A stretch of DNA of 64,000 nucleotides, taken from assembly GCF_001029285.1 (NCBI RefSeq), contig NZ_LDZY01000015.1, forward strand, positions 382 through 64,381, given 5' to 3'. The stretch's first letter is position 1, and each line of letters starts with the position of its first letter. Under the pieces are notes generated by a model that was not told the DNA's origin, made no database searches, and saw nothing but the letters and a program-made list of their open reading frames with translations. Shown here piece by piece: positions 41,821 to 50,497 of the stretch. The DNA comes from Desulfosporosinus acididurans (GTDB taxonomy: Bacteria > Bacillota > Desulfitobacteriia > Desulfitobacteriales > Desulfitobacteriaceae). Both the position numbers and the translations under genes were made by a program.

Positions 41821-42488
41821 ACCGTCTACCTCCAGACTACCACCCTAAGTATATCACAAAACAAGAAAAATTAAAAATAATTATTTTACCATATTATATT
41901 TATTTGTGTCAATAATTTATTGAGGAAGAAATCAGCTCAATCTTATAACAATTATTAATGGCAAAACTGGCGTCATCAAAAACCGAAAAATCCTCCCTTT
42001 AGCCGTTCACGGTTTAAGGGCCAAGAAGAATACCTCTCAACCGCATTTCGCAATATTTCAAGTACGAGTTTTGAATCTTGGGTTACTAATTTTCTAGCAG
42101 TCTCAAATGTCGTTATCTTATGCTCGTTTTCAATTCTTGCTGGATTTTTTTGAGAAGTACACACATTTATTTTTTACACACAAAAAGAGAACCTCTCAGT
42201 GGTTCTCTTAGCATTAGCTAGAAATAATCATGATAATGCATTAAAGGGTCTCCGGCTAGCGAAAAATGTGCGTATGTTAGCTCAATACGGCACTAAGGTC
42301 AAATATATTAATAGCACGTCTCCCCAGAGCGGTCAAGGGTCGAGATGAATGGCTTCGCGCCATTAGCCGTTTCGGAAACTATGTAATATGATAGCCATGT
42401 TAAGGCAAGCCTTAACCTTGTATGGCTCATTCCAAAAGAGACAGCCGCCTTTAGAAATAAATTCAAGGCAGCTTTTGATAGGCTATTG
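41821..42488. other. Non-coding gap with decayed coding fragments
   Basis: Upstream half: AT-rich promoter region of the CarD gene. The hairpin AAAGAGAACC-TCTCAGT-GGTTCTCTT is at 42183-42208. A minus-strand frame at 41976-42164 has no ribosome binding site. At 42308-42480 short peptides resembling an antitoxin helix (LSKAALNLFLKAAVSF) appear directly after the DUF5104 stop, together with small palindromes such as GTTAAGGC-AA-GCCTTAAC (42398-42415). No convincing intact gene. Confidence 0.4.
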
Positions 42489-43004
42489 TTACGGTTTATA
42501 TATTCCGGCAATTTTCATTTTTTGCCATGAACTAAATTGCGTATTTTCATCCTCGGCTTTAATCACACGTAATGAATATAAACCAACATTAGATTGGTCT
42601 GTATTTGTCGTGTATTCCAAAAGAAAGAAAAGATATTTTTGTTTGTCAGTCTCGACAATATAAAATGATTTTACCTCATTTGTACTATGCCCGTAATTGT
42701 CCGACTCATCAACTATTAGCCCATCATTCTTTTTAGACTGAACCTTGCCTTGAAAAAGCTTAAATAAGTAATTCATACTTCCATCAAAATCCTTAGCTTC
42801 AGCCAAAGCTTGTTTTGAAAACATTGCCCTTAAAGCATTTTTATCTTGATTTTGTATAGCTACAATCACTTGTTCTAGTTGAGCATCTGCTTTTTTATCG
42901 TCACTTTCTTTGTTAAGAATTCCCGCTCTTGACCCTCCTAGCGAACATGAACTTAGTAAACATGCTATGATAATTAATAAAATAGCATATGTTATTTTAC
43001 GCAT
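42489..43004 (-). CDS. DUF5104 predicted lipoprotein
   Basis: A 171-residue lipoprotein. The signal peptide ends in the lipobox LLSS-C, so it is anchored outside the membrane. The remainder is a single alpha/beta domain with KADAQLEQVIVAIQNQDKNA, then LRAMFSKQAL and YIVETDKQKYLFFLLEYTT, characteristic of DUF5104 proteins. They often lie next to Rhs-type or other polymorphic secreted toxins. Here it is 76 bp downstream of an orphan Rhs tip in the same orientation, so an immunity role is a reasonable but untested inference. Confidence 0.78.
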   Translation of the reverse strand: MRKITYAILLIIIACLLSSCSLGGSRAGILNKESDDKKADAQLEQVIVAIQNQDKNALRAMFSKQALAEAKDFDGSMNYLFKLFQGKVQSKKNDGLIVDESDNYGHSTNEVKSFYIVETDKQKYLFFLLEYTTNTDQSNVGLYSLRVIKAEDENTQFSSWQKMKIAGIYKP

Positions 43005-43080
43005 AACCTATCCCCTTCTGGTTTGTACCATTGTAATATCCGCTAACACAACTAATATACTCTAACTTCTTTGTCCAACA

Positions 43081-44072
43081 CTAGAATGTATATGTTAACA
43101 AATATTTATTATCTTTTGATATCGACCATTTATCTTTATTATCCAAGTATGCATTAGAATTAATAAAAGCATTATACATATCAGTTTTATTGGAAAAATC
43201 AATTGTATAAATAGCTGTCAGGTAATCTGCATCTGCTTGATCACCTTGATAATACGGATTAAAACCCGTTACCCACCATTGTGGTTCGTTAGGATTATAA
43301 GAAAATATAACGTTACATTTATTATCTTTAAGAGACAATGTTATTGGCATTGCATCACTTGTATCTGCCAGCCATTGATCTGTCTTAACACCGCAAATAC
43401 TTAATCTTGAGTATATACCCATTTCTGCACCAGCTCCAAGGTTAAGATAATTTCCTTTCCATGCCCAGAAAATATAATCTGTTCCTCCGTAATTAAATTG
43501 AAATTTTGCTTTATCCATGCTTGTGGAGTAATTGAAAACAGTATCATAGAAATCATTATAACCGGCATATTGCTGCAAAGCATCTTGCCTCGCATGGTAT
43601 ACGCCACCTGAATCCCTGACAAAACCCGCTTTATAATAGAGATCGCTAAACCACCCCTGTTGAGTTGCGTATACGTTGACTGGGTTAGCTATTAACCATT
43701 TTGCAGAAGTTCTCGTCACGTCTGTAAACTCAGGCCAATTTCCACTCATATCAACATATAAAATAGGATTATTAAAGCAATAAGTATAAAGATTCAGGCT
43801 TAACGGGTCTATTGTTTTTCCTGTATTTGTATCTTCATTCAAGAATCGGCCTGTTGTCGGATCATAATTTCTTGCCCGCAAGTAGTAGGTATTCGTCTCT
43901 AAATCTAGATACTCTCCTGAATACCTGAATACATTAGTGTCATTAGGGTCAATATTTTTCTCATTCCCAAAAGCATCATAGTCATAATTCTTTGTGACAT
44001 TCCCTGACGTATCAGCTAATTGAACAACATCTCCATGCCCATTATACATATATTGTTTCCTGACGTTTTTGA
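43081..44072 (-). CDS. Orphan Rhs tip with DUF4474 C-terminal domain
   Basis: About 323-330 residues, a C-terminal Rhs module without the rest of the Rhs barrel. The first 100 residues show the Rhs core end (VRKQYMYNGHGDVVQLADTS, then YLRARNYDPTTGRFLNEDT, NLYTYCFNNPILYVDMSGNW). The variable domain follows (from about residue 106) and matches DUF4474: YDTVFNYSTSMDKAKFQFNY, GTDYIFWAWKGNYLNLGAGA and WWVTGFNPYYQGDQADAD. ATG 44049 is the first start and the frame stays open for some codons upstream, so it is either a displaced C-terminal cassette or a remnant. Toxin activity is inferred. Confidence 0.8.
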
Positions 44073-44134
44073 CGACAGCATGAACTTGTTAACGACTGAA
44101 ATCGTTTATTTCAGAATGTCTATTCACATGTTAA

Positions 44135-45056
44135 TTAAACTATTTTGCCGACCCTTTTAGGCTTAATCAAGTTCATCAACGGCGATGCAGTTGAATGTGC
44201 AACTTTCAAGTCCTCATCAGTAGCTGCAATATAACGTCTAGTCATGGATAAGTCCGTATGTCCCATTAACCGCTGTAAGAATAATGCGTTACCACCGTTG
44301 CGGAGAAAGCCTAGAGCAAATGCATGTCGAAGCTAATAAGGGCGAATTTTAACGCCCAATTGGTTGGCATTACTTCTCTAGGCGGTCACCCCAAGTATGT
44401 CTGTTCAGCATCGTCCCATCGGCAGAGGCGAAAATTGGCGTTACATCTATCCATTCACGAGGACGAACTGCAATGAGTTGTGAGATTAACGAGGCAGTTG
44501 CTTGACTGACAGGTAAGATTCGCTGATTTCTTGTTTTTGCAATCTCCGCACGTATGAAGATCTCTAGAGTACGGGAATTAAAATCATGTTTGGTGAGTTG
44601 GCATGCCTCTTTTGGCCTAATACCTGTATCAATCGTCAAGAATATAAGTGCCTTGTCTCGCAAGCCAGCATAAGTTCGAACATCAGGCAATTTCACCAAT
44701 TCTGTGAGTGTTTCAGTATCCAGTTCAACAATCCTTGGCTCAGCTCGACGTTTTGAAAGGTTCTTGAGCGGGTTTTCATCCATATAACCTTGTTCCACAC
44801 ACCACTTGTAGAATCCTTTCAAATACGCTAACCGAATGTTGTATGTGGCTGGGGCAATCTTTTCAGTCATATAGGCGTATAGGTTCGCCTGTAAATTGCC
44901 ATCGGGAAATAAACGATAATATTTGTGGATGTGATAATCATAATCATGAATTGTCGTGTCCGATCGGCCTTGTGCCTTCTTTTCAGCTAGGAACATACTT
45001 AGCGTATCCTCCCAACGAATCAATGATTGTGTGACCTTACGTACCCTTTTTGCCAT
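44135..45056 (-). pseudogene. Tyrosine recombinase (phage-type integrase), inactivated
   Basis: Residues 1-220 are intact (MAKRVRKVTQSLIRWEDTLS, SAM-like core-binding domain, catalytic Arg in TIDTGIRPKEACQL). A one-base frameshift near 44371 then follows, and a TAG stop sits in place of a coding triplet just before the LRHAFALGFLRNGGNALFLQ box. Past that the C-terminus continues with RLMGHTDLSMTRRYIAATDE, including the catalytic Tyr, to a TAA at 44135. Two independent lesions make it dead. GGGAGG precedes ATG 45056. It lies beside the 3' end of tRNA-Leu, the usual attachment site of such integrases. Confidence 0.85.
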
Positions 45057-45236
45057 AAAACAATACCTCCCTTTTATTTGTGGAGGCATCCATAATTTTC
45101 TAAACGCTAACACACTGGACTCGCCGTAAACCAACACACTGGACTCGCGTTAATTTACGTCCAAATCCACCTTATACGTACAAAATCAAAAAGTACGCTT
45201 GAGTCTTACTCTCAAGCGTACTTGAACGTTTCTAAA
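45057..45236. other. Region between integrase relic and tRNA-Leu
   Basis: Contains two direct copies of AACACACTGGACTCGC (about 45107 and 45132). It might be a decayed attachment-site arm region. No gene. A hairpin TACGCTTGAG-TCTTA-CTCAAGCGTA at about 45191-45221 is the probable tRNA terminator. Confidence 0.5.
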
Positions 45237-45319
45237 TGGTGCGGGAGACAGGACTTGAACCTGCACGGTTGCCCGCTGGAACCTAAATCCAGTGCGTCTG
45301 CCAGTTCCGCCACTCCCGC
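45237..45319 (-). tRNA. tRNA-Leu (anticodon TAG)
   Basis: On the minus strand a full class II tRNA: 5' GCGGGAGTGGCGGAACTGGC, anticodon loop ATTTAGG (TAG), long variable arm GCGGGCAACCGTGC, T-loop GGTTCAAGTCC and an encoded CCA. It is followed by the dead integrase gene, consistent with use as an integration site. Confidence 0.95.
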
Positions 45320-45464
45320 ATGTTGAAATCACGTAGCAGAGAATATAATACCATATATCTTACAAAAAGACAAGGGATAGACTACAACTTGCCCAAACCA
45401 TAAACTCACAACAAATTCACTATAAACTACTATAACTTGTAACCTGGGTTTACCTATCACACTG

Positions 45465-45761
45465 TTACCCCATGCTCCGTAATAACCAAAAATATTCGGA
45501 TAGTAAAATGATCAGATCAATTCCTATCAAAAACAGCAAATTCTTTAGCCAATTCTCCGGATAGTTCCAATAATATAAAACGATATTGATTATGATGAGG
45601 ACGGCCGAACTAATACCCCAACGCCAATACAAGCTTGAGTCTTTGGAAAAAAGATGAATAAACCAAATGATGGGCAAAAAAAGAAAGACACCCAAAAAGG
45701 TAATCATATTGTAGCCAATTTGACGACGCAGATCATCGGGGGTAGGTTTAGCTTTGCCCAA
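45465..45761 (-). CDS. Small three-helix membrane protein
   Basis: A 98-residue protein with three hydrophobic helices: ITFLGVFLFLPIIWFIHLF, ISSAVLIIINIVLYYW and LLFLIGIDLIILLSEYFWLL. The N-terminus GKAKPTPDDLRRQIGYN is charged and cytosolic. The start is TTG 45761 with GGAGAG upstream. Not recognised as a named family. It stands alone between tRNA-Leu and an IS relic. Confidence 0.65.
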   Translation of the reverse strand: MGKAKPTPDDLRRQIGYNMITFLGVFLFLPIIWFIHLFSKDSSLYWRWGISSAVLIIINIVLYYWNYPENWLKNLLFLIGIDLIILLSEYFWLLRSMG

Positions 45762-45821
45762 AATTTTCTCTCCTTATCTACCCTGATTATTACTTGAATA
45801 TCAGTATACCATAATTTTGAC

Positions 45822-45862
45822 ACTCCCACGGCTGAAGCGGGTGGAATTCTTGGGTGATTAAA
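45822..45862 (-). repeat. IS200/IS605-type right-end hairpin relic
   Basis: ACTCCCACGGCTGAAGCGGG, then TGGAATTCTTGGG on the plus strand, matching the pattern of the right end at 1743-1790 (CTCCCACC...GTGGGGGCTTCTTGGG). It follows a TnpB fragment on the minus strand. Confidence 0.6.
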
Positions 45863-45875
45863 CCGAAATCCATTT

Positions 45876-46019
45876 CTAGTGGCTAGTGTATTTAGGATTC
45901 ACGTATTCAACTCGAATACCTTCCAGAAAGGCCTCGTACTCGATAAACGAAGCAATGTATCGCTGAATAGTTTCACTAGATACCACGATTAAAACCATAG
46001 GCTTTCGTCTGCGTTTCTG
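45876..46019 (-). pseudogene. TnpB (different subfamily) relic
   Basis: Minus-strand peptide QKRRRKPMVLIVVSSETIQR, then YIASFIEYEAFLEGIRVEYV and NPKYTSH, ending in a stop. This is the block just before the zinc finger of IS1341-type TnpB. The zinc finger, the third RuvC motif and the N-terminal half are missing, and the right-end hairpin follows directly. A deletion derivative, unrelated in sequence to the TnpB at 1854. Confidence 0.6.
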
Positions 46020-46066
46020 TAATCATGAGCATCAAAAAACTCCCATAAACCTTTTGGCTATAGAAA

Positions 46067-46101
46067 CTCCCGCACACTGCTGAAGTGTACGGGAGCTTTT
46101 T
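46067..46101. terminator. Terminator downstream of the DUF5667 gene
   Basis: CTCCCGcACACT-GCTGA-AGTGTaCGGGAG with TTTTT on the plus side and AAA on the minus side; 47 bases past the stop of the minus-strand gene. Confidence 0.6.
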
Positions 46102-46147
46102 CAGCTATTGTTACCTTACCATTTCAGAGGATTCAGTTACCCCATCT

Positions 46148-47254
46148 CTAATCTCTTTGATGGTCTTCTCTGCCGTGACTTTTACTTTTTGGTCCATTTC
46201 CATGCTCTGAATTTGGTGATCCCTTTACTGAAGGATGAACAGAATTGGAGCCGGCCTCAGGGCCGGACATCATGACTCCTTGAGTCATCGGAGTATGCCG
46301 AGCAGGTGTAACTTGCTGGGTCCCAGAATTATCCTCATCCTGGTCTTGATCATCCAGGTTAAGCTTTACATTTTGCTTCAAGGACTTCTTAAAGTTTTCT
46401 AAAGCGACTTTAGCATCCTTTTCTAATTGCTTAGTATTATTTGTTACCGGTTGAGTATTTGTTGGACTCGAGTTTGCTGTCACTGAGCCGGAATCAGTCA
46501 CAGATCCTGACGTTGATGCAGAAGTACCGGAAGGAACCGTCGTACTCGAATTCGTACTCGAAGAAGTACTCGAAGTCGTTCCCGCGGTGGAATCCGTCTC
46601 TTCAGCAGGCAATTTAGTTACAGCCTTTTCCATAGTTTTAACAATATTCAAGGCTAATCTTTGAGCAGCTTGGGGGGGAAGCTTATCCAATAAACTGCTT
46701 AACACCTCAATATTATTTGAATTCACATTTGCGAGAGCTATAGTGAGGGCTTTAGCCGTTTCACTGTTTGGATCTTTTGCTTGGCTGATAAAATTTTCAG
46801 CTTGACTCATCTTGTCTGAGTATTGAGATAGACTGGCTTCAGCTGCCTGAGAATTTCCTTGCTGCATAAGTTTCTTAGCTTCGGCTAGATTTGCTAAAGC
46901 ATGGTGCTCATTAATAGAAGCCTTATTAACAGGATCAGAGGTCAACATAAGCTGAATTTTGCCTAATAAATCTGTGAACCAATTTTCGGCTGTGACGGTA
47001 TTGCCATTACCATCAACAACAGTCGCTGGAGATACCGTTACAGGCACTGTCGGATCTAAGGGAGGCACAGCTGTATTTGTATTTGTATTTGTATTTGAAT
47101 CTGAATTTGCAGCTGCAGCTGTAGTTGCATTGGTTGCCGAAGCGGCAGAGGAAACAGTATCAGCGAGTGTCAGAGCGGAACCAACAGGCAGGGTAAGTAA
47201 GGTAAATGTTGCGGCGATAGCTATTTTTCTTTTCATGTGCTGTATTTTGTTCAT
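46148..47254 (-). CDS. Exported DUF5667-like protein with Ser/Thr-rich linker
   Basis: A 368-residue secreted protein. A signal peptide (IAIAATFTLLTLPVGSALTLA) is followed by a Ser/Thr/Asn-rich stretch. A helical domain (about 95-210) with WFTDLLGKIQLMLTSDPVNK, ALANLAEAKKLMQQGNSQAA and EASLSQYSDKMSQAENFISQ is typical of DUF5667 proteins. A second low-complexity segment and a charged C-terminus complete it. Probably extracellular and of unknown function. ATG 47254 has GGGG far upstream; ATG 47236 is an alternative. Confidence 0.7.
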   Translation of the reverse strand: MNKIQHMKRKIAIAATFTLLTLPVGSALTLADTVSSAASATNATTAAAANSDSNTNTNTNTAVPPLDPTVPVTVSPATVVDGNGNTVTAENWFTDLLGKIQLMLTSDPVNKASINEHHALANLAEAKKLMQQGNSQAAEASLSQYSDKMSQAENFISQAKDPNSETAKALTIALANVNSNNIEVLSSLLDKLPPQAAQRLALNIVKTMEKAVTKLPAEETDSTAGTTSSTSSSTNSSTTVPSGTSASTSGSVTDSGSVTANSSPTNTQPVTNNTKQLEKDAKVALENFKKSLKQNVKLNLDDQDQDEDNSGTQQVTPARHTPMTQGVMMSGPEAGSNSVHPSVKGSPNSEHGNGPKSKSHGREDHQRD

Positions 47255-47432
47255 AACTTATCATAATCCCCTTTTTTATGCTTTAGTACGTACTATTATT
47301 TCTTACGTATATAAAGGAGGTTTTAAGGGGGGCACGAAAATTATTTTTACCCAATCGTAAGATAGGCCGTTGCAAAATGCATAAGCGCTCAGAGAAGCTT
47401 TTACTAGGGAGTATAAGCTATGCCAAAACCCT

Positions 47433-48077
47433 CTAAAATACCGTTTTTCTTTTATTAAGAAAATAACTCGTTCCCCAGAATAGTGCCAGGGCAGCAAATC
47501 CCAAAACCAGCCAGAGCCAGGTTGCCCGCGCAATTCCCAAAAAAACAAGAGCCGTACCGATATAATACGGAATCATGGAAACCGCAGCGGTCCAGAGATA
47601 AGTCCATAACTGCATCGAGGGCATGGCGCCTGCTATATAATTAACAGCAAAGGCAGGGATAGGAAGCAGCCGGGCCACTAGCAACCCGAAAGACCCTTTG
47701 CCTTTGACCCAATTATCAACTGTGTTGAAACGTTCCGGCGAAATAAGTTTTTTCATCAGGGTTTGACCATAATATCGCACAAGAATGAAAATAACCAGGG
47801 AGCTAAATGTCGAACCGATCCAGGCAAAGAAGACCCCTTCATACACTCCAAAGACTTTCAAAAACATAATAACCAGCCCTTCTGAGGGTATGGGCGTCAT
47901 GCAGATTGCCGTCATCAGTAAAATTGCGAAAGCAACTCCCCAAATGCCCCAGGCCTGAATAACGTCAGAGATCCGGTTCTGACGATCATAGTAGAAAAAG
48001 GCCACTAACAAGACAATAAAAACAACAGTAATCAGAGCCGTTAAGCCATACTTTCCCAGCTTGTTTTGATCTCCCAT
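47433..48077 (-). CDS. TVP38/TMEM64-family membrane protein
   Basis: About 214 residues with six hydrophobic segments of the DedA/VTT superfamily. The conserved core is MTPIPSEGLVIMFLKVFGVY, then EGVFFAWIGSTFSSLVIFIL and LLVARLLPIPAFAVNYIAGA, ending FWGTSYFLNKRKTVF. Members are involved in lipid scrambling or membrane homeostasis. ATG 48077 was chosen because the product then begins MGDQNKLGKYG; no strong ribosome binding site is seen, and an ATG at 48131 is possible. A single gene next to the YhgE/Pip pair. Confidence 0.8.
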   Translation of the reverse strand: MGDQNKLGKYGLTALITVVFIVLLVAFFYYDRQNRISDVIQAWGIWGVAFAILLMTAICMTPIPSEGLVIMFLKVFGVYEGVFFAWIGSTFSSLVIFILVRYYGQTLMKKLISPERFNTVDNWVKGKGSFGLLVARLLPIPAFAVNYIAGAMPSMQLWTYLWTAAVSMIPYYIGTALVFLGIARATWLWLVLGFAALALFWGTSYFLNKRKTVF

Positions 48078-48313
48078 CGTTAGACTCTCAGTCCTTCCTC
48101 TTTTAATCCCCTCGTGAGAAACGCCCCTCATTAAACAAAACCATGCCTATATAGTGTTTTATCCTCTTATATGCCTGGTTTTATTTATAAAAACGGATAG
48201 ATATTCATTAGGCAACGGCCCCCTTACGATTGGATAAAACCTAATTCTCGTTTAGTAATGTTCCCAAATCCTGCTATGTTATGACTGATAATCCCTCTGC
48301 CCTTTTTGAGCAC

Positions 48314-50466
48314 CTATAGTCCCGATTCCTTAAATTTACGCTCCATTAGTTCCGTAAGCCTGTGAAAGGGCCTTTTTAAAATCCCCAGGCAGAGAAATAC
48401 AAGACTGAAGATAAGCAGAGCAGCTGCATAGTTGATTACTTTGCCCCATAATGGACCTGCTATCGCTTCCCGAAATCCTCCGATAGCATAAGTAAAAGGC
48501 CAGAGAGGCTGCAGGATTCCAAAGATTCTCGGGTTTGTTTGAATAGGATAAATTCCCCCGGAGCCGGCAATCTGAAAAACCATCATGACCACAACAATCG
48601 CCTTACCAACATTGCCAAAGATTGAGACCAAGGTGAAAATGATGCTGGTGAAGCAAATCCCCGAAAGCAAAGCAAAGCCGAGCATTAGGGGCATATTTGC
48701 CGGAATAACTACTTGTCGCCTAACGTTACGATAATCGCCTGTACAAGGGAAATGGCCATAAATAAAAGCATTTTGCCATAATGTCTTTGGATCAGCGTCA
48801 ATGTTCTTTTCTCATTATCTCCATAAGCAGTATGTTCAACACTCAATAAAGACGAGGACAGCAGGCCTCCCACCCAAATAGCTAAAACAGTATAAAAAGG
48901 GGTTAAGCCCTCCCCAAACGTCTTCATGTTGTAAATATCAACTTCTTTGACATCAATAGGCGAGGAGAGAAAACTGGCAGCCTGGCCAGGGTTCATTTTC
49001 ATTAAATTAATCATCGTATTAAGGTTATTTTCGTTTAAGTCCTTGAGTTTAACCTGTAATTGATTTAATTCGTTCTGAAGATTTGCGAGTTGATTGTTTA
49101 AATCACTAGCCTCTTGTCTGGATATCTCACTGCCCGCTATACCATAATTGGCTAAAGCATTTAACTGAGGCACAATAACCTTTGTGGATTCCAGGATCGT
49201 ATTAATATTATCCAAGCCGCTTGTAAAATTATCCGAGAGATTGTTAAAAACCTTTAGCCCCGCAGAATAAAAATTATTTGTTATTGGTACTAGGTTATTG
49301 GCAATTTCTTGATTTAGAGCAGAAACTTGATCAATAGCCGAAGTTAGAGACGCTTGGGAAGCGCCGTTATTAAGAAGTGTTTTGAGTGCGTTTACTTTTG
49401 TTTCTTCATCGCTGACTAATCCTTGCAAATCCTTAAGCATGCTTATCAATTGGCTTATTGAGCCGTTGGGATAACTTTTATTGATAGATTCTAAGCTGTT
49501 AATATCGGCATCGATTAAATTATTGGCCGAATGAAGAGGACTTGAGAGTTCATTGATAATATTTATCAGATTACCTGAATCTGAAGTCGAGGCCATTTGC
49601 TTCAAGGTCGACAACAAGAGCTGATTTTGCTGATTAATGGCTTCCAGCTGAATCAAATCGTTATTCATCTCTGCAGCCGTGTTGTTAATCGCTTGTTTTG
49701 TAGAAAGCACCAGAGATTTATTGGCTTCGGCGGCACTTTGTAAATTGTTAATTTGGGCCGTAATTTGAGGCAGATTTGTTTTAACAGTTTTTAAATAACC
49801 TTGTAAAGCTTCGGAGTTAGTATTTGCCTTATTGATGAATCCTCGAATCGCTTCCAGGTCACTGCCAGCCTGAGTCAATGTATCTTTTATCTGCAGGATT
49901 TTAGCCTTGTTGGTCTGAATATTTCCTGCCACGGGATTTAAGGTTTCCAAGACTTCCTTCGTAACTGTTGCCAGAAAATTGCTTTTAATGCTATCGGCTA
50001 ATTCCTGTGTTGCCGCATTGGAAATTTTGGAGGCGATAGCATTTAGTTTTTCATTAACCCTATAGGTAATATGGGGTTTGGGGGCAGTTACACTTGTCAG
50101 GCTTACTAACTTTTGCGAAAAATCGCTTGGGATCTCTATGAGAGCGTAGTAGTATCCTTCATTGAGCCCATAGTTTGCCTGCCAGGAATCGAGGATTATC
50201 CAGTGGATGGATTTATTCTTTTTTAGTTCTGTAATAATCTGATTCCCCACGTTAATTTCTTGACCATTAAAGGATGTGCCTTGATCATCGTTCGTTACTG
50301 CTATAGGAAGATTGCCTGTGTTGGCATAAGGGTTCCAACTGGCTCGGATATTGATCCAGGCGTATAACGAAGGCAGAATGCCTAAGCCTATAATAATTAA
50401 AATTGCTGCTTTGCTCGTAATAATGCTCTTCAAATCTTGCCTAAAGACTCCGATTAATTCTTTCAT
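48314..50466 (-). pseudogene. YhgE/Pip-family membrane protein, frameshifted near its C-terminus
   Basis: The first 585 residues (to 48709) contain the N-terminal helix, a long extracellular coiled-coil region, and the start of the C-terminal membrane module, ending LLFMAISLVQAIIVTLGDK at a stop. In another frame at 48314-48694 the remaining helices continue (FALLSGICFTSIIFTLVSIF to LMERKFKESGL). Compared with the intact neighbour at 50498-52657, about ten residues (LLLGVYSVST) are lost and a frameshift joins the parts. Thus it is a decayed paralogue, unless the two fragments are made separately. TAGGAG precedes ATG 50466. Confidence 0.8.
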
Positions 50467-50497
50467 GCCAGGCTCCTAACTATTACAGAATTCAAAC

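Noticed and set aside
42308-42511. RelB-like antitoxin gene
   Set aside because: Only about 16 residues look antitoxin-like, the start overlaps the DUF5104 gene and no toxin partner is present.
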